Under the pieces are notes generated by a model, which searched no databases, was not told the DNA's origin, and saw nothing but the letters and a program-made list of their open reading frames with translations. 64,000 nt of DNA, taken from the NCBI GenBank assembly GCA_045604705.1, contig JAZUOO010000013.1, forward strand, positions 13,893 through 77,892. The letters run 5' to 3'. This DNA comes from SIG622 sp045604705. Lineage in GTDB: Bacteria > Bacillota > Clostridia > Oscillospirales > CAG-382. Numbering within the stretch: the first letter of the stretch is position 1; each line of letters begins with the position of its first letter. The position numbers were made by a program, and so were the translations under genes. Shown here piece by piece: positions 43,430-51,735 of this stretch.

Positions 43430-43639
43430 TCAGATGTCCTTTGTATACTCAAGAATATCGCCGGGTGTACACTCAAGCTCGCGGCATATTGCTTCAAGAG
43501 TGGAAAATCTTATCGCCTTTGCCTTACCCGTTTTGAGAATGGAAAGATTTGCCTGAGTGATTCCAATCCTTTCAGCAAGCTCGCCTAAGGGGATTTTACG
43601 TTTTGCCATCATAACGTCGAGGTTTACAAGTATAGCCAT
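43430..43639 (-). CDS. XRE-family helix-turn-helix regulator, YozG-like
   Basis: A 69-residue single-domain repressor. The helix-turn-helix is LGELAERIGITQANLSILKT, followed by LEAICRELECTPGDILEY, the common form in small Cro/CI-like regulators. AAGGAGGTTTCAG precedes the ATG. Such regulators commonly sit next to DUF2975 genes, and an inverted repeat before the operon is a candidate binding site. Confidence 0.92.
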   Translation of the reverse strand: MAILVNLDVMMAKRKIPLGELAERIGITQANLSILKTGKAKAIRFSTLEAICRELECTPGDILEYTKDI

Positions 43640-43651
43640 TCTGAAACCTCC

Positions 43652-44092
43652 TTATATGGTGTAATCGTTTTCTTCGCGAAGCTCTATTGCCTTATCAAAC
43701 ACATTCTTGATAACACGCAGTATAAGCCCTATAAAGAGTGCCGCAAAGGCAAAAAACAGCATACTGATGTATTTGCGCCCGAAAACAATATATTCGATTC
43801 CTACAAATATACAGCAATAGGAAAGCAATTGCAGTATTTTAACATTCTTGAGTACAAAGATTTCCTCCTTTTTGATATTGAAGAGCAGCTTTAATAATGA
43901 CATACAACAAACCAGCCCCGGTACTGCCGAAGCATAAAGTGCAATCATAAGATCAGTACAGTTCAAGCCACCTCTGAAATCCGAGTATATTTCAAGTATC
44001 TTCGGCAAAAGCAGGCAGGCTGCAATAATGAATACAAACAAAAATGCGGTGACAAGCATTGATGCGTAAAGCGAGATTTTTTTTCGTGTCAT
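43652..44092 (-). CDS. DUF2975 family membrane protein
   Basis: Small membrane protein of 146 residues with four hydrophobic helices and the cytosolic loop IKKEEIFVLKNVKILQLLSYC, typical of DUF2975. Function is unknown; the family is nearly always encoded next to a small XRE regulator, as here. The start at 44092 (MTRKKISLY) has AAAGGAG nine bases upstream. First gene of a three-gene operon with a strong promoter and a hairpin-rich leader. Confidence 0.85.
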   Translation of the reverse strand: MTRKKISLYASMLVTAFLFVFIIAACLLLPKILEIYSDFRGGLNCTDLMIALYASAVPGLVCCMSLLKLLFNIKKEEIFVLKNVKILQLLSYCCIFVGIEYIVFGRKYISMLFFAFAALFIGLILRVIKNVFDKAIELREENDYTI

Positions 44093-44121
44093 AATAAAAC
44101 TCCTTTCAAAGGGTACAGCGT

Positions 44122-44176
44122 GGAGTTTCGGAGTTGCCGAAATCTCCATGGAATAATTTGTTTCACAGATTATTCC
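44122..44176 (-). promoter_or_regulatory. Two hairpins in the DUF2975 operon leader
   Basis: GGAATAAT/ATTATTCC (44150-44176) and GGAGATTTCGG/CCGAAACTCC (44122-44147, one bulge) form back-to-back stems in the transcript before the ribosome binding site. No T-run follows, so they are more likely leader structures than terminators. Confidence 0.5.
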
Positions 44177-44206
44177 GCTTTTCCGGAAAATTTACCCTGT
44201 AACTGA

Positions 44207-44235
44207 ATTATAACATATGAATTTACGTTTGTCAA
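44207..44235 (-). promoter_or_regulatory. Promoter of the DUF2975-XRE-DUF4173 operon
   Basis: Consensus TTGACA and TATAAT with a 17-base spacer on the minus strand. Confidence 0.8.
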
Positions 44236-44242
44236 TATATTT

Positions 44243-44274
44243 TTATCGAAAAACAATAAATTATTTTCGAATAA
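44243..44274. promoter_or_regulatory. Inverted repeat upstream of the promoter, candidate operator
   Basis: TTATCGAAAAA and TTTTCGAATAA face each other across 10 bases, just upstream of the -35 box. It could bind the XRE regulator encoded in the operon; this is inference. Confidence 0.4.
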
Positions 44275-44310
44275 CAAAAAATCCCGACAACAGCAAGTCA
44301 TCGGGAAAAA
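44275..44310 (-). terminator. Terminator after the oadB-oadG pair
   Basis: CCCGA and TCGGG pair over a 13-base loop and are followed on the minus strand by ATTTTTTG. Confidence 0.65.
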
Positions 44311-44328
44311 CCAATATTGATTTAAGTC

Positions 44329-44505
44329 TTATTTTGAGAGCTTCTGAAGTCCCCAGATTGCGAAGAATATAACCGCCATAACGATGAATATACCAATCAT
44401 ACCTTCAAGAAGAAGCGGAAGAGAATTAACAAAAGCCATAGGTTTGAATGTTGTGGTGAAGAAATTGATTACGGCATTGCCGAGGTTATAAAGAAAATTG
44501 TACAT
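44329..44505 (-). CDS. OadG-related small membrane subunit (58 residues)
   Basis: A short gene of 58 codons. The peptide begins MYNFLYNLGNAVINFF and has one strongly hydrophobic segment, MIGIFIVMAVIFFAIWGL, near the C-terminus, followed by QKLSK. This resembles the single helix of the gamma subunit of sodium-pumping decarboxylases, but without the usual cytoplasmic tail that binds zinc. GGAGGTAAACC precedes the ATG, and the gene starts 18 bases after oadB, so it is almost surely coexpressed with it. Confidence 0.75.
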   Translation of the reverse strand: MYNFLYNLGNAVINFFTTTFKPMAFVNSLPLLLEGMIGIFIVMAVIFFAIWGLQKLSK

Positions 44506-44523
44506 AATGGTTTACCTCCTTTA

Positions 44524-45645
44524 TCAGCCGCCCTGTACAAGGGTAAGAATAAGACCGCCCGCAATAACGGATGCAACCTGACCGGATACGTTTACACCGA
44601 TGGAGTGCATAAGAATAAAGTTCTGAGGGTCTTCCTTGAGAGCCATCTTGTGAACGATTCTTGCAGACATCGGGAATGCGGAGATACCTGCAGCACCTAT
44701 CATGGGGTTGATCTTCTTCTTGGAGAAGATGTTGATAAGCTTTGCGAAAAGTACGCCACCTGCTGTATCAAAGATGAATGCGAAGAGTCCGAGCAGAAGA
44801 ATGATAATTGTATCTGCTGCAACGAACTGTTCAGCCTGCATCTGGGATGCAACAGTGATTCCGAGGAAGATTGTGATAAGGTTTGCAAGAACATTCTGAG
44901 CTGTCTGGGAGAGAGATTCGAGAACGCCGCACTCACGGATGAGGTTACCGAACATAAGGAAGCCGACAAGAGCTGCAGCCGTGGGAGCTGCAATACCTAC
45001 AATAACGGTAACGATAATCGGGAAGAGAATTCTTGTAAGTCTTGAAACATTTCCCTGCTCGTAAGGCATCTTTATCATACGCTCTTTCTTTGTTGTGAGA
45101 GCCTTGATAATCGGAGGCTGTACGATAGGTACAAGAGCCATATAGGAGTAAGCCGCAACCATTATTGCACCGAGATAGTTTGAACCGAGCGTCTGTGCTA
45201 CGAAAATGGAAGTGGGGCCGTCAGCAGCACCGATAATTGCGATGGAAGCCGCGTCAAAAAGGTCGTATCCGAAAAGACTTGCAAGGGACAGTGTCATGAA
45301 GATACCGAACTGAGCCGCAGCACCGAAAAGAAGAAGCTTCGGATTTGAAAGTAGCGGGCCGAAGTCAATCATTGCACCGATACCTATAAAGAGAAGCAGC
45401 GGGAATAATTCGTTTGCGATACCTGCATTAAAGAGTGTTGTGAGAGGACCATGCTCTCCGATTGCTCCCGAAAAGGGGAGATTGACAAGAATCGCACCAA
45501 AACCCATAGGTAAAAGAAGTGTAGGCTCCATGCCCTTTTTGATAGCGAGGAATATCAGTATACCTCCGATAATCCACATTACTACCATTTTCCATGAAAT
45601 CTCACCTAAGTTCAGTGAGAGTTCCCTGAAGATTTGCAGTTCCAT
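44524..45645 (-). CDS. oadB: Sodium ion-translocating decarboxylase subunit beta (OadB type)
   Basis: Integral membrane protein that couples decarboxylation of a carboxybiotin carrier to sodium export. At 373 residues it has the usual length, with about nine helices. Conserved sites are IGIGAMIDFGPLL, AIIGAADGPTSIFVA and GAAGISAFPMSARIVHKMA, matching the sodium and proton-binding regions of the family. GGAGGTACAA precedes the ATG. No alpha subunit or biotin carrier gene is in the window, so the substrate (oxaloacetate, methylmalonyl-CoA or glutaconyl-CoA) cannot be decided. Confidence 0.93.
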   Translation of the reverse strand: MELQIFRELSLNLGEISWKMVVMWIIGGILIFLAIKKGMEPTLLLPMGFGAILVNLPFSGAIGEHGPLTTLFNAGIANELFPLLLFIGIGAMIDFGPLLSNPKLLLFGAAAQFGIFMTLSLASLFGYDLFDAASIAIIGAADGPTSIFVAQTLGSNYLGAIMVAAYSYMALVPIVQPPIIKALTTKKERMIKMPYEQGNVSRLTRILFPIIVTVIVGIAAPTAAALVGFLMFGNLIRECGVLESLSQTAQNVLANLITIFLGITVASQMQAEQFVAADTIIILLLGLFAFIFDTAGGVLFAKLINIFSKKKINPMIGAAGISAFPMSARIVHKMALKEDPQNFILMHSIGVNVSGQVASVIAGGLILTLVQGG

Positions 45646-45948
45646 TTGTACCTCCGTATATATAAAGTATTGAACAACTTATTATATACCTCTTTTCCCG
45701 CTTTTTCAATTACCAATTGGTGGAATTTGCAGTTTGTTAACAAGCTCTGTGAATTCTTAACAGTTTTTTTATCCCGAAACTTATGCGGGTTCGGCGGTTT
45801 TACAACAGCTTTATGTGCGGGATGCTGATTTGACGAAGCATTTTGCCGCTTTTGGTATCGATGCGGCTGTCTGATGATTTTTATGTCATTCCGTGTGCAA
45901 AAAAACGTAATTTTAACGGCAATTTTATATAACAACATCAAAAAATAC
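45646..45948. other. Divergent intergenic region between oadB and the KdpD-like gene
   Basis: About 300 bases of AT-rich DNA, with no gene and no clear repeats. The oadB promoter was not recognised. Confidence 0.4.
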
Positions 45949-45977
45949 TTTAATTTCTCCGCAAAGTGTGGTATAAT
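45949..45977 (+). promoter_or_regulatory. Promoter of the KdpD/KdpE-like genes
   Basis: TTTAAT and TATAAT with a 17-base spacer, about 40 bases before the start codon. Confidence 0.6.
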
Positions 45978-46018
45978 GTAATGCGAAACAGAACGGAAAG
46001 GCAGGGGGGGATTACGGC

Positions 46019-47095
46019 ATGAAAAAAAGCTTGCGTTCGGTTATTCGTGAAGGCTTCAGATTTTCCTTCAGAGATGCACTTGTGTTTATATTGATTATGG
46101 GCATATGCATATTTGTATGTACCGTTTTCAGGGTTATCGGAAATTCGGGAAATACCTACGCGTCAGTGTTGTTTCTTCTGGCGGTGTTTCTTGTTTCGTT
46201 GTTCACAAATGGCTATCTTTTCGGCACGCTCGCATCCCTTTTCAGCGTTCTTATCATAAATTTTTTATTTACATACCCATATCTCAGCTTCAATTTTACC
46301 CTTGACGGTTATCCTTTGACTGTTTTCTGCAGTCTTGTGGTATCCATTGTTACAAGTACTCTTGTTACCAAAATTAAAAAAGGAAACGAACTTAAGCTGT
46401 TGGCGGAAAAGGAAAAAACAAGGAGTAATCTCCTGCGCGCCGTATCCCACGACCTGCGTACACCTCTTACGACAATTCTCGGCTCTACCGGTGCAATATT
46501 AGATAATCATGAGGTTATAGACGAAAAGCAAAAACTGAAGCTCCTGTCTGAGATCAAGGAGGAATCCGAATGGCTCATCCGAATGGTGGAAAACCTGTTG
46601 ACGGTAACAAAAATAGAGGACGGCAGTGAAGCAAGACTTTCAAAGACCCCTGAGGCGGCGGAGGAGATAATATTTGAATCGGTAAGAAAATTCAGAAAAC
46701 GCTTCCCGGATTTTAAGGTGAACGTAAAAGTTCCGTCAAAACTGATTATGGTTCCCATGGATGCAATGCTTGTACAGCAAGTAATAGTAAATCTTCTTGA
46801 AAACGCTGTACTCCACGCAAAGGGTGCAACGCAGGTCAATTTAACACTGTCGAAACAGGCAGACGGAGCGGTATTTGAAATCTCCGACGATGGCTGCGGT
46901 ATACACAACGATATATTGGATCACATCTTTGACATCTACCGTGAAAGCAACAACAGTGTGAGTTGTGACTCGAAAAAAAATATGGGCATCGGACTTCCCG
47001 TATGCAAAACGATAATCAAAGCACACAGTGGGAAAATGAGTGCAAGCAACAACCCGGATGGCGGCGTATGCTTCAGATTTGTGTTGCCGCTGTAA
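46019..47095 (+). CDS. KdpD-like sensor histidine kinase lacking the N-terminal KdpD domain
   Basis: A 358-residue kinase. Four closely spaced membrane helices in residues 18-120 match the DUF4118 region of KdpD, followed directly by the H-box AVSHDLRTPLTTILGSTG, N-box NLLENAVLHA and G-boxes DDGCGI and MGIGLPVCKTII. The large N-terminal KdpD sensor and USP domains of classical KdpD are missing. A GGGGGG run before the ATG may serve as ribosome binding site. It is followed 23 bases later by its response regulator. Confidence 0.9.
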   Translation: MKKSLRSVIREGFRFSFRDALVFILIMGICIFVCTVFRVIGNSGNTYASVLFLLAVFLVSLFTNGYLFGTLASLFSVLIINFLFTYPYLSFNFTLDGYPLTVFCSLVVSIVTSTLVTKIKKGNELKLLAEKEKTRSNLLRAVSHDLRTPLTTILGSTGAILDNHEVIDEKQKLKLLSEIKEESEWLIRMVENLLTVTKIEDGSEARLSKTPEAAEEIIFESVRKFRKRFPDFKVNVKVPSKLIMVPMDAMLVQQVIVNLLENAVLHAKGATQVNLTLSKQADGAVFEISDDGCGIHNDILDHIFDIYRESNNSVSCDSKKNMGIGLPVCKTIIKAHSGKMSASNNPDGGVCFRFVLPL

Positions 47096-47118
47096 TCTCG
47101 TGAAAGAAAGGTAAAGAT

Positions 47119-47823
47119 ATGGAACTGAAATATACCGTCCTTGTTGTAGAGGATGAAAAGAGTATCGCAAGTTTTATTAAAACCGTGTTTGAAGCCAACA
47201 ACTTTAACGTGATAGTCGCACATACGGGAAACGAGGCTGAAATGATGATAAATTCTTATTGTCCGGATGTCATAATTCTTGACCTTGGGCTTCCGGATAT
47301 GGACGGAATGGCAATAATAAAACAGGTACGTCAATGGTCTGCTACTCCCATTGTGGTAGTATCTGCAAGAACCGATGAAAACGACAAAATATCCGCTCTT
47401 GATTCCGGAGCAGATGACTATGTAACGAAGCCTTTTGGAACGGGCGAGCTTCTTGCAAGGGTGAGGACGGCACTTCGCCATGCGAGGAATGCGGATATTG
47501 GAATAGTGGCAAACGATGGGAAATTTGTGTCCGGTGAACTCACCGTTGACTATGATAAAAGACGTGTTTACATCAACGGAAAAGACATTCACCTTACACA
47601 AAATGAATATAAGATAGTGTCACTGCTTGCAAGGTATGCGGGAAAGGTGCTTACATACGATAACATAATGAAGCAGATATGGGGTCCCAATTTTCAGTCT
47701 GACAATCAAATTCTGCGTGTCAACATGGCAAACATAAGACGAAAAATGGAAGAAAATCCCGCAGAACCAAAGTATATCTACACCGAGCTTGGCGTAGGCT
47801 ATAGAATGCTCGAAACGGAATGA
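47119..47823 (+). CDS. KdpE-like OmpR-family response regulator
   Basis: Partner of the preceding kinase, 234 residues. The receiver has VVEDEKSI, phospho-acceptor VIILDLGLPDMDG and VTKPFGTGELLARVRTALRH, the last highly typical of KdpE. The C-terminal winged helix has LTQNEYKIVSLLARYAGKVL and ILRVNMANIRRKME. No kdpABC operon is present in the window, so the regulated genes lie elsewhere; control of potassium uptake is likely but unproven. Confidence 0.92.
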   Translation: MELKYTVLVVEDEKSIASFIKTVFEANNFNVIVAHTGNEAEMMINSYCPDVIILDLGLPDMDGMAIIKQVRQWSATPIVVVSARTDENDKISALDSGADDYVTKPFGTGELLARVRTALRHARNADIGIVANDGKFVSGELTVDYDKRRVYINGKDIHLTQNEYKIVSLLARYAGKVLTYDNIMKQIWGPNFQSDNQILRVNMANIRRKMEENPAEPKYIYTELGVGYRMLETE

Positions 47824-47918
47824 ACGGCATAAAGCGGAATTAATATTTAACATCTCACGGTGGCGTACAGGGGGAGTTTTGCTGTGCGTATGTACGCAGG
47901 GGAATATAATTATAAAAA

Positions 47919-47947
47919 TCGGTGCACCAATGGCGGTACACCGATGA
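47919..47947 (-). terminator. Terminator after aroK
   Basis: On the minus strand TCGGTGTACC pairs with GGTGCACCGA and is followed by TTTTTATAATT. It ends the M16-lgt-folD-aroK unit. Confidence 0.8.
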
Positions 47948-47951
47948 AGTA

Positions 47952-48464
47952 TTATATGTATCCTTTTTTTGAAAGCAGATTTACAAGCTTTGTGACATTC
48001 TTCTCAACGCTTGCAAGGTCACATCTGAGGGTTATGTCTGCATATTTTTCATAATAGGGGAGTCTTTGATTGTAAATATCACGCAGACTCTCACCCTCGC
48101 CAAAAGCAATACCTCTTGTCTTAATATTCCTGATTCTTTTTGATACTGCCATATATGGTAGTGACAGATATACAACAACACCGTTTTTACACAGATACTC
48201 CATAGCTTCCTCTCGTAAAACCGCACTGCCGCCGGTGGCAATAATGGTGTCGTTATCCTGCGAAAGCGTAAGTATGGCATCACGTTCGATGTCAAGAAAG
48301 GCTTCCTTACCGTCCTCTTCCACGATTTTATGGAGCAGACGACCGGTGTTTTTCTGAATGATAAGATCCGTATCAACAAATTCATATCCCAGGGTTTTTG
48401 CCAAAAGCACTCCGAGAGTACTCTTGCCGCATCCCGGCATACCTATAAGTATAATATTTTTCAT
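47952..48464 (-). CDS. aroK: Shikimate kinase
   Basis: Phosphorylates shikimate with ATP in aromatic amino acid synthesis. The P-loop GMPGCGKST is at the N-terminus, the substrate-site VDTDLII follows, and IATGGSAVLREEAM holds the Gly-Gly motif. The ATG at 48464 gives MKNIILIG, the family opening; a GTG six codons upstream is an alternative. At 170 residues the length is normal. The rest of the pathway is not in this window. Confidence 0.93.
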   Translation of the reverse strand: MKNIILIGMPGCGKSTLGVLLAKTLGYEFVDTDLIIQKNTGRLLHKIVEEDGKEAFLDIERDAILTLSQDNDTIIATGGSAVLREEAMEYLCKNGVVVYLSLPYMAVSKRIRNIKTRGIAFGEGESLRDIYNQRLPYYEKYADITLRCDLASVEKNVTKLVNLLSKKGYI

Positions 48465-48523
48465 TTTCCGATTACCCGACACATCAAAAAGATAACTCCA
48501 AAGGAAGTATCCTCCAATTTTAA

Positions 48524-49387
48524 TTATGAATTCTTACTTCTATTTGCCACTTCTTTTGCACTCGTAAGCGTATTCTGAAGCAGCATTGTAATAGTCATGG
48601 GACCAACACCGCCGGGAACGGGAGTGATATAGGAGGCTTTAGATTCGCACACTTCAAAATCAACGTCGCCGGTGAGCTTTCCGTTTTCATCTCTGTTCAT
48701 GCCGACATCAATGATAACTGCGCCTTCTTTGACCATGTCGCCCGTAATAAGCTTTGACTTTCCGACAGCTGCAACAAGAATGTCCGCATCTTTTGTATAC
48801 TTTGCAAGGTCAACGGTTCTTGAGTGGCAGGTAGTGACCGTACAGTCGGCACCGAGAAGAAGAAGTCCCATGGGCTTACCTACAATGTTACTTCTTCCCA
48901 CAACGACAGCGTGCTTGCCCTTTGTCTCAATGTTGTAACGCTTCAAAAGCTCCATTATGCCTGCAGGGGTACAGGGGAGAAATCTCGGTGTGCCGAGTGT
49001 GATTTTACCTACATTTTCCTCAGAGAATGCGTCAACATCCTTACACGGGAGAATCTGTGCAACAATTCTCTTTTCATCAAGGTGCTTCGGCAGGGGAGAC
49101 TGAACAAGGATTCCGTGAATATTTTTATCAGCGTTAAGTCTTTCAATAAGTGCCGTAAGCTCTGCTTCCGTCGTTTCTGCGGGAAGCGCATATTTTTCCG
49201 AGTGGAAACCAACCTCTGTACACGCTTTTTCCTTGTTGCGTACATATATCTGCGATGCGGGGTCTTCGCCCACAATGATAACCGCAAGCCCGGGCTGTAT
49301 CCCCTTTGCAGTCAGCTGTGCTGCTTCCGCTTTGATTTCCTCTCTTATCTGTGCACTGGTGAGTTTTCCGTCAATTATTTGTGCCAT
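48524..49387 (-). CDS. folD: Bifunctional methylenetetrahydrofolate dehydrogenase/cyclohydrolase
   Basis: Interconverts methylene-, methenyl- and formyl-tetrahydrofolate, supplying formyl groups to Fmt and purine synthesis. Motifs seen: VQSPLPKHL, PCTPAGIMELL, VVVGRSNIVGKPMGLLL for NADP and PVPGGVGPMTITMLL at the C-terminus. The start at 49387 lies inside the 3' end of lgt, overlapping it by 17 bases, with GGAGG before it. 287 residues. Confidence 0.95.
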   Translation of the reverse strand: MAQIIDGKLTSAQIREEIKAEAAQLTAKGIQPGLAVIIVGEDPASQIYVRNKEKACTEVGFHSEKYALPAETTEAELTALIERLNADKNIHGILVQSPLPKHLDEKRIVAQILPCKDVDAFSEENVGKITLGTPRFLPCTPAGIMELLKRYNIETKGKHAVVVGRSNIVGKPMGLLLLGADCTVTTCHSRTVDLAKYTKDADILVAAVGKSKLITGDMVKEGAVIIDVGMNRDENGKLTGDVDFEVCESKASYITPVPGGVGPMTITMLLQNTLTSAKEVANRSKNS

Positions 49388-50417
49388 TTTCTTTTTCCTC
49401 CGTGGATGTTTCTGCTTCGGATTCGGTATCCGTGTCATTGTTATTGTCTTTTTCGGTATTTTCTTTCATGTCATTGTCGTTCTTTTTTTCGCCTACACCG
49501 GGGATTATACCTATTGTGTCCTCGGAAACACCGAACTGACCTACATATTCCGCCTCGTCCATGGCGGTTTTCTTATTTTTTACCGTAATGATTATTGTTG
49601 CGGCAACCGCAAAAATAAATGTAAGAAGTGCCAGAAGCTGTGAAATTCTTATTCCCGTGTCTCCGAGATAAAGGCTGTCGGTGCGAAGTCCTTCGATAAA
49701 GAATCTTCCGAAGCCGTACCATGCAAGATATGCAAGAATTATCTGCCCGTCAAATTTTTTTACTCTGTAAACAAAGAATGTAATAACAAGAAATCCCAAA
49801 AGGTTCCATATTGATTCGTAAAGAAATGTGGGGTGCACAATTTCCGTACCGTAGGAAGCTTCGGAATTTACAACCATTCTCAGTACATAATCGCTTTTGA
49901 GCCCAGGAGTTGCGATGTAGTTGCCCAGAAGATCGATCCCCTCAAGACTTCCGTAAGCTTCGCCGTTGCAGAAATTACCCCATCTTCCTATAAGCTGTCC
50001 TATAAGGAGTGAAGTGGCAATGGAATCCGCCATTTTTGTGAATTTTATCTTCTTGAATTTTGACACAACTGCCACAGCAAACGTACCGCCGATGACACCG
50101 CCGTAAATTGCAAGTCCGCCGTTCCATATGGCAACTGCTTGTGCAATACTGTCATATTCCGACAGCGATGTCAGAACATAATAAGCTCTTGCACCGATAA
50201 TCCCCATGGGAACCACCCAAATTGCATAATCCAGAACATCGTCGGTGGAAATCCCCTCTTTTTTTGCACATCTTATCGTATTTAGCACTGCAAGAATAAT
50301 GCCCGTACATATTATCAGTCCGTACCAGCGTACCTCAAGCCCGAGGACAGAAAATGCCGTCGGATTGATACTGAAGATTTTTTCGCCGAATATACCGGGA
50401 AAAGAAACCTGTGTCAT
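49371..50417 (-). CDS. lgt: Prolipoprotein diacylglyceryl transferase
   Basis: Integral membrane enzyme that transfers diacylglycerol to lipobox cysteines. Motifs IWNGGLAIYGGVIGG and LIGQLIGRWGNFCNGEAYG are diagnostic, with about seven helices. The last 50 residues (from about 298) form a charged, Asn/Glu/Asp-rich tail beyond the usual family end. The tail reaches into folD, overlapping by 17 bases. Substrates in this window include ApbE and the amino-acid binding protein. Confidence 0.94.
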   Translation of the reverse strand: MTQVSFPGIFGEKIFSINPTAFSVLGLEVRWYGLIICTGIILAVLNTIRCAKKEGISTDDVLDYAIWVVPMGIIGARAYYVLTSLSEYDSIAQAVAIWNGGLAIYGGVIGGTFAVAVVSKFKKIKFTKMADSIATSLLIGQLIGRWGNFCNGEAYGSLEGIDLLGNYIATPGLKSDYVLRMVVNSEASYGTEIVHPTFLYESIWNLLGFLVITFFVYRVKKFDGQIILAYLAWYGFGRFFIEGLRTDSLYLGDTGIRISQLLALLTFIFAVAATIIITVKNKKTAMDEAEYVGQFGVSEDTIGIIPGVGEKKNDNDMKENTEKDNNNDTDTESEAETSTEEKENGTNN

Positions 50418-50441
50418 ATACTAAAACCGTCCTTTTAAATA

Positions 50442-51719
50442 TTATTCAAGAGGCAGAACCTTTGAAATGACAAAAGCGTTGTCGGGAAATGCCGTCCTGA
50501 GCCTTTGATTTACTTTTTCGAGAGTTACATCCGCAATAACGCTTGCCTCGGAAAGAAGATTACATCCGCAGAAAAGATAGGAAAGAAAAGAATTGGCAAT
50601 ATCATCCGTACTGTCAAAGACACGCACACTTGAAGCATACAAAGCACGTTTCGCACGGTCAAATTCTTCTTCGGATATGCCCGTTTCCCTGTATTTTGCA
50701 ATTTCTTTCTTTATTTCCTCGTAGACTGCGTCGGGATTCTTTGCAAGTCCGGAAATCTCCGTATAAGAGAACGCCGAATGTGCATCAAATGCTGCAGAGA
50801 ATGAGCTGTTGATAAGCCCCTCGGAATACAGTCTTGAATAGAAATCGCTTGCCTTGCCGAATATCACGCGCAGGAGTATACTCATTTCGGCACTCTTTTT
50901 CGCAAGAGCCTCACCGGACTCAAACTGCACAGGATCCTTTATGCCGACAGCAAACATTGGCATGGAAACCTGCATTTTTTCGCATATCTCGGGAACGGCG
51001 GCTTCCTTTGGCTCATCCGGATATATCCTCTCAACGCAGAGCTTGGGAGCTTCCGAGAGAACCGCATCACAAACCGCTTCCACTTCTTCCGGACCAATAT
51101 CCGCACAGACACACAGAGCCATGTTGTGAAGATTGTAGAAGGTCGCATAGGTTTTATGAAGCGTTTCGGCGGTGATTTCTGCAATTGTATCAACTGTACC
51201 TGCGGTGTCAATGTTTACGGGATGATTCTTGTACATCGCACGAAGCATATTGAAGTAAAGTCTCCAATTTGGATTATCATCGTACATTCGTATCTCCTGC
51301 CCGATGATGCCCTGCTCCTTATCTACGGTTTCCTTTGTAAAATAGGGATGTGAAACAAAGTCAAGAAGTATTTCCAGATTTTCCTTCATGTTTGCGGTTG
51401 CGGAAAAGAGATATACCGTTATATCCGAGCTTGTATAAGCATTTGCACTTGCGCCGTACTTGGCATATTTCTTAAAGGTATCCACTCCGTCCTCGTTCTC
51501 AAACATCTTGTGCTCGAGAAAATGTGCGATTCCGTCAGGAACTGTCACTTCTTCGCCGTTTACCTTAAAGTGATTGTCAATAGAACCAAACTTTGTACCA
51601 AATACCGCATAGCCTGTACTGTGATTTTTAGGAATGACGTAAATGTCAAGTCCGCTTTTGTGTTTTTTGTAATAATACTTTTCGCCTATTTGTTTGTTTT
51701 CAAAAATTTCAAAGCTCAT
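50442..51719 (-). CDS. M16 zinc peptidase, catalytic member (YmfH-like)
   Basis: Peptidase of the insulinase family, 425 residues. The inverted zinc motif HFLEH sits at about residues 66-70, and the downstream ligand Glu is in EQGIIGQEIRMYDDNP. The start at 51719 has GGGGGTG upstream and gives MSFEIFENK. Its partner, the preceding gene, lacks the zinc site, so the two probably form one heterodimer of active and structural halves. Substrate unknown. Confidence 0.9.
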   Translation of the reverse strand: MSFEIFENKQIGEKYYYKKHKSGLDIYVIPKNHSTGYAVFGTKFGSIDNHFKVNGEEVTVPDGIAHFLEHKMFENEDGVDTFKKYAKYGASANAYTSSDITVYLFSATANMKENLEILLDFVSHPYFTKETVDKEQGIIGQEIRMYDDNPNWRLYFNMLRAMYKNHPVNIDTAGTVDTIAEITAETLHKTYATFYNLHNMALCVCADIGPEEVEAVCDAVLSEAPKLCVERIYPDEPKEAAVPEICEKMQVSMPMFAVGIKDPVQFESGEALAKKSAEMSILLRVIFGKASDFYSRLYSEGLINSSFSAAFDAHSAFSYTEISGLAKNPDAVYEEIKKEIAKYRETGISEEEFDRAKRALYASSVRVFDSTDDIANSFLSYLFCGCNLLSEASVIADVTLEKVNQRLRTAFPDNAFVISKVLPLE

Positions 51720-51735
51720 ACATTTACACCCCCTG

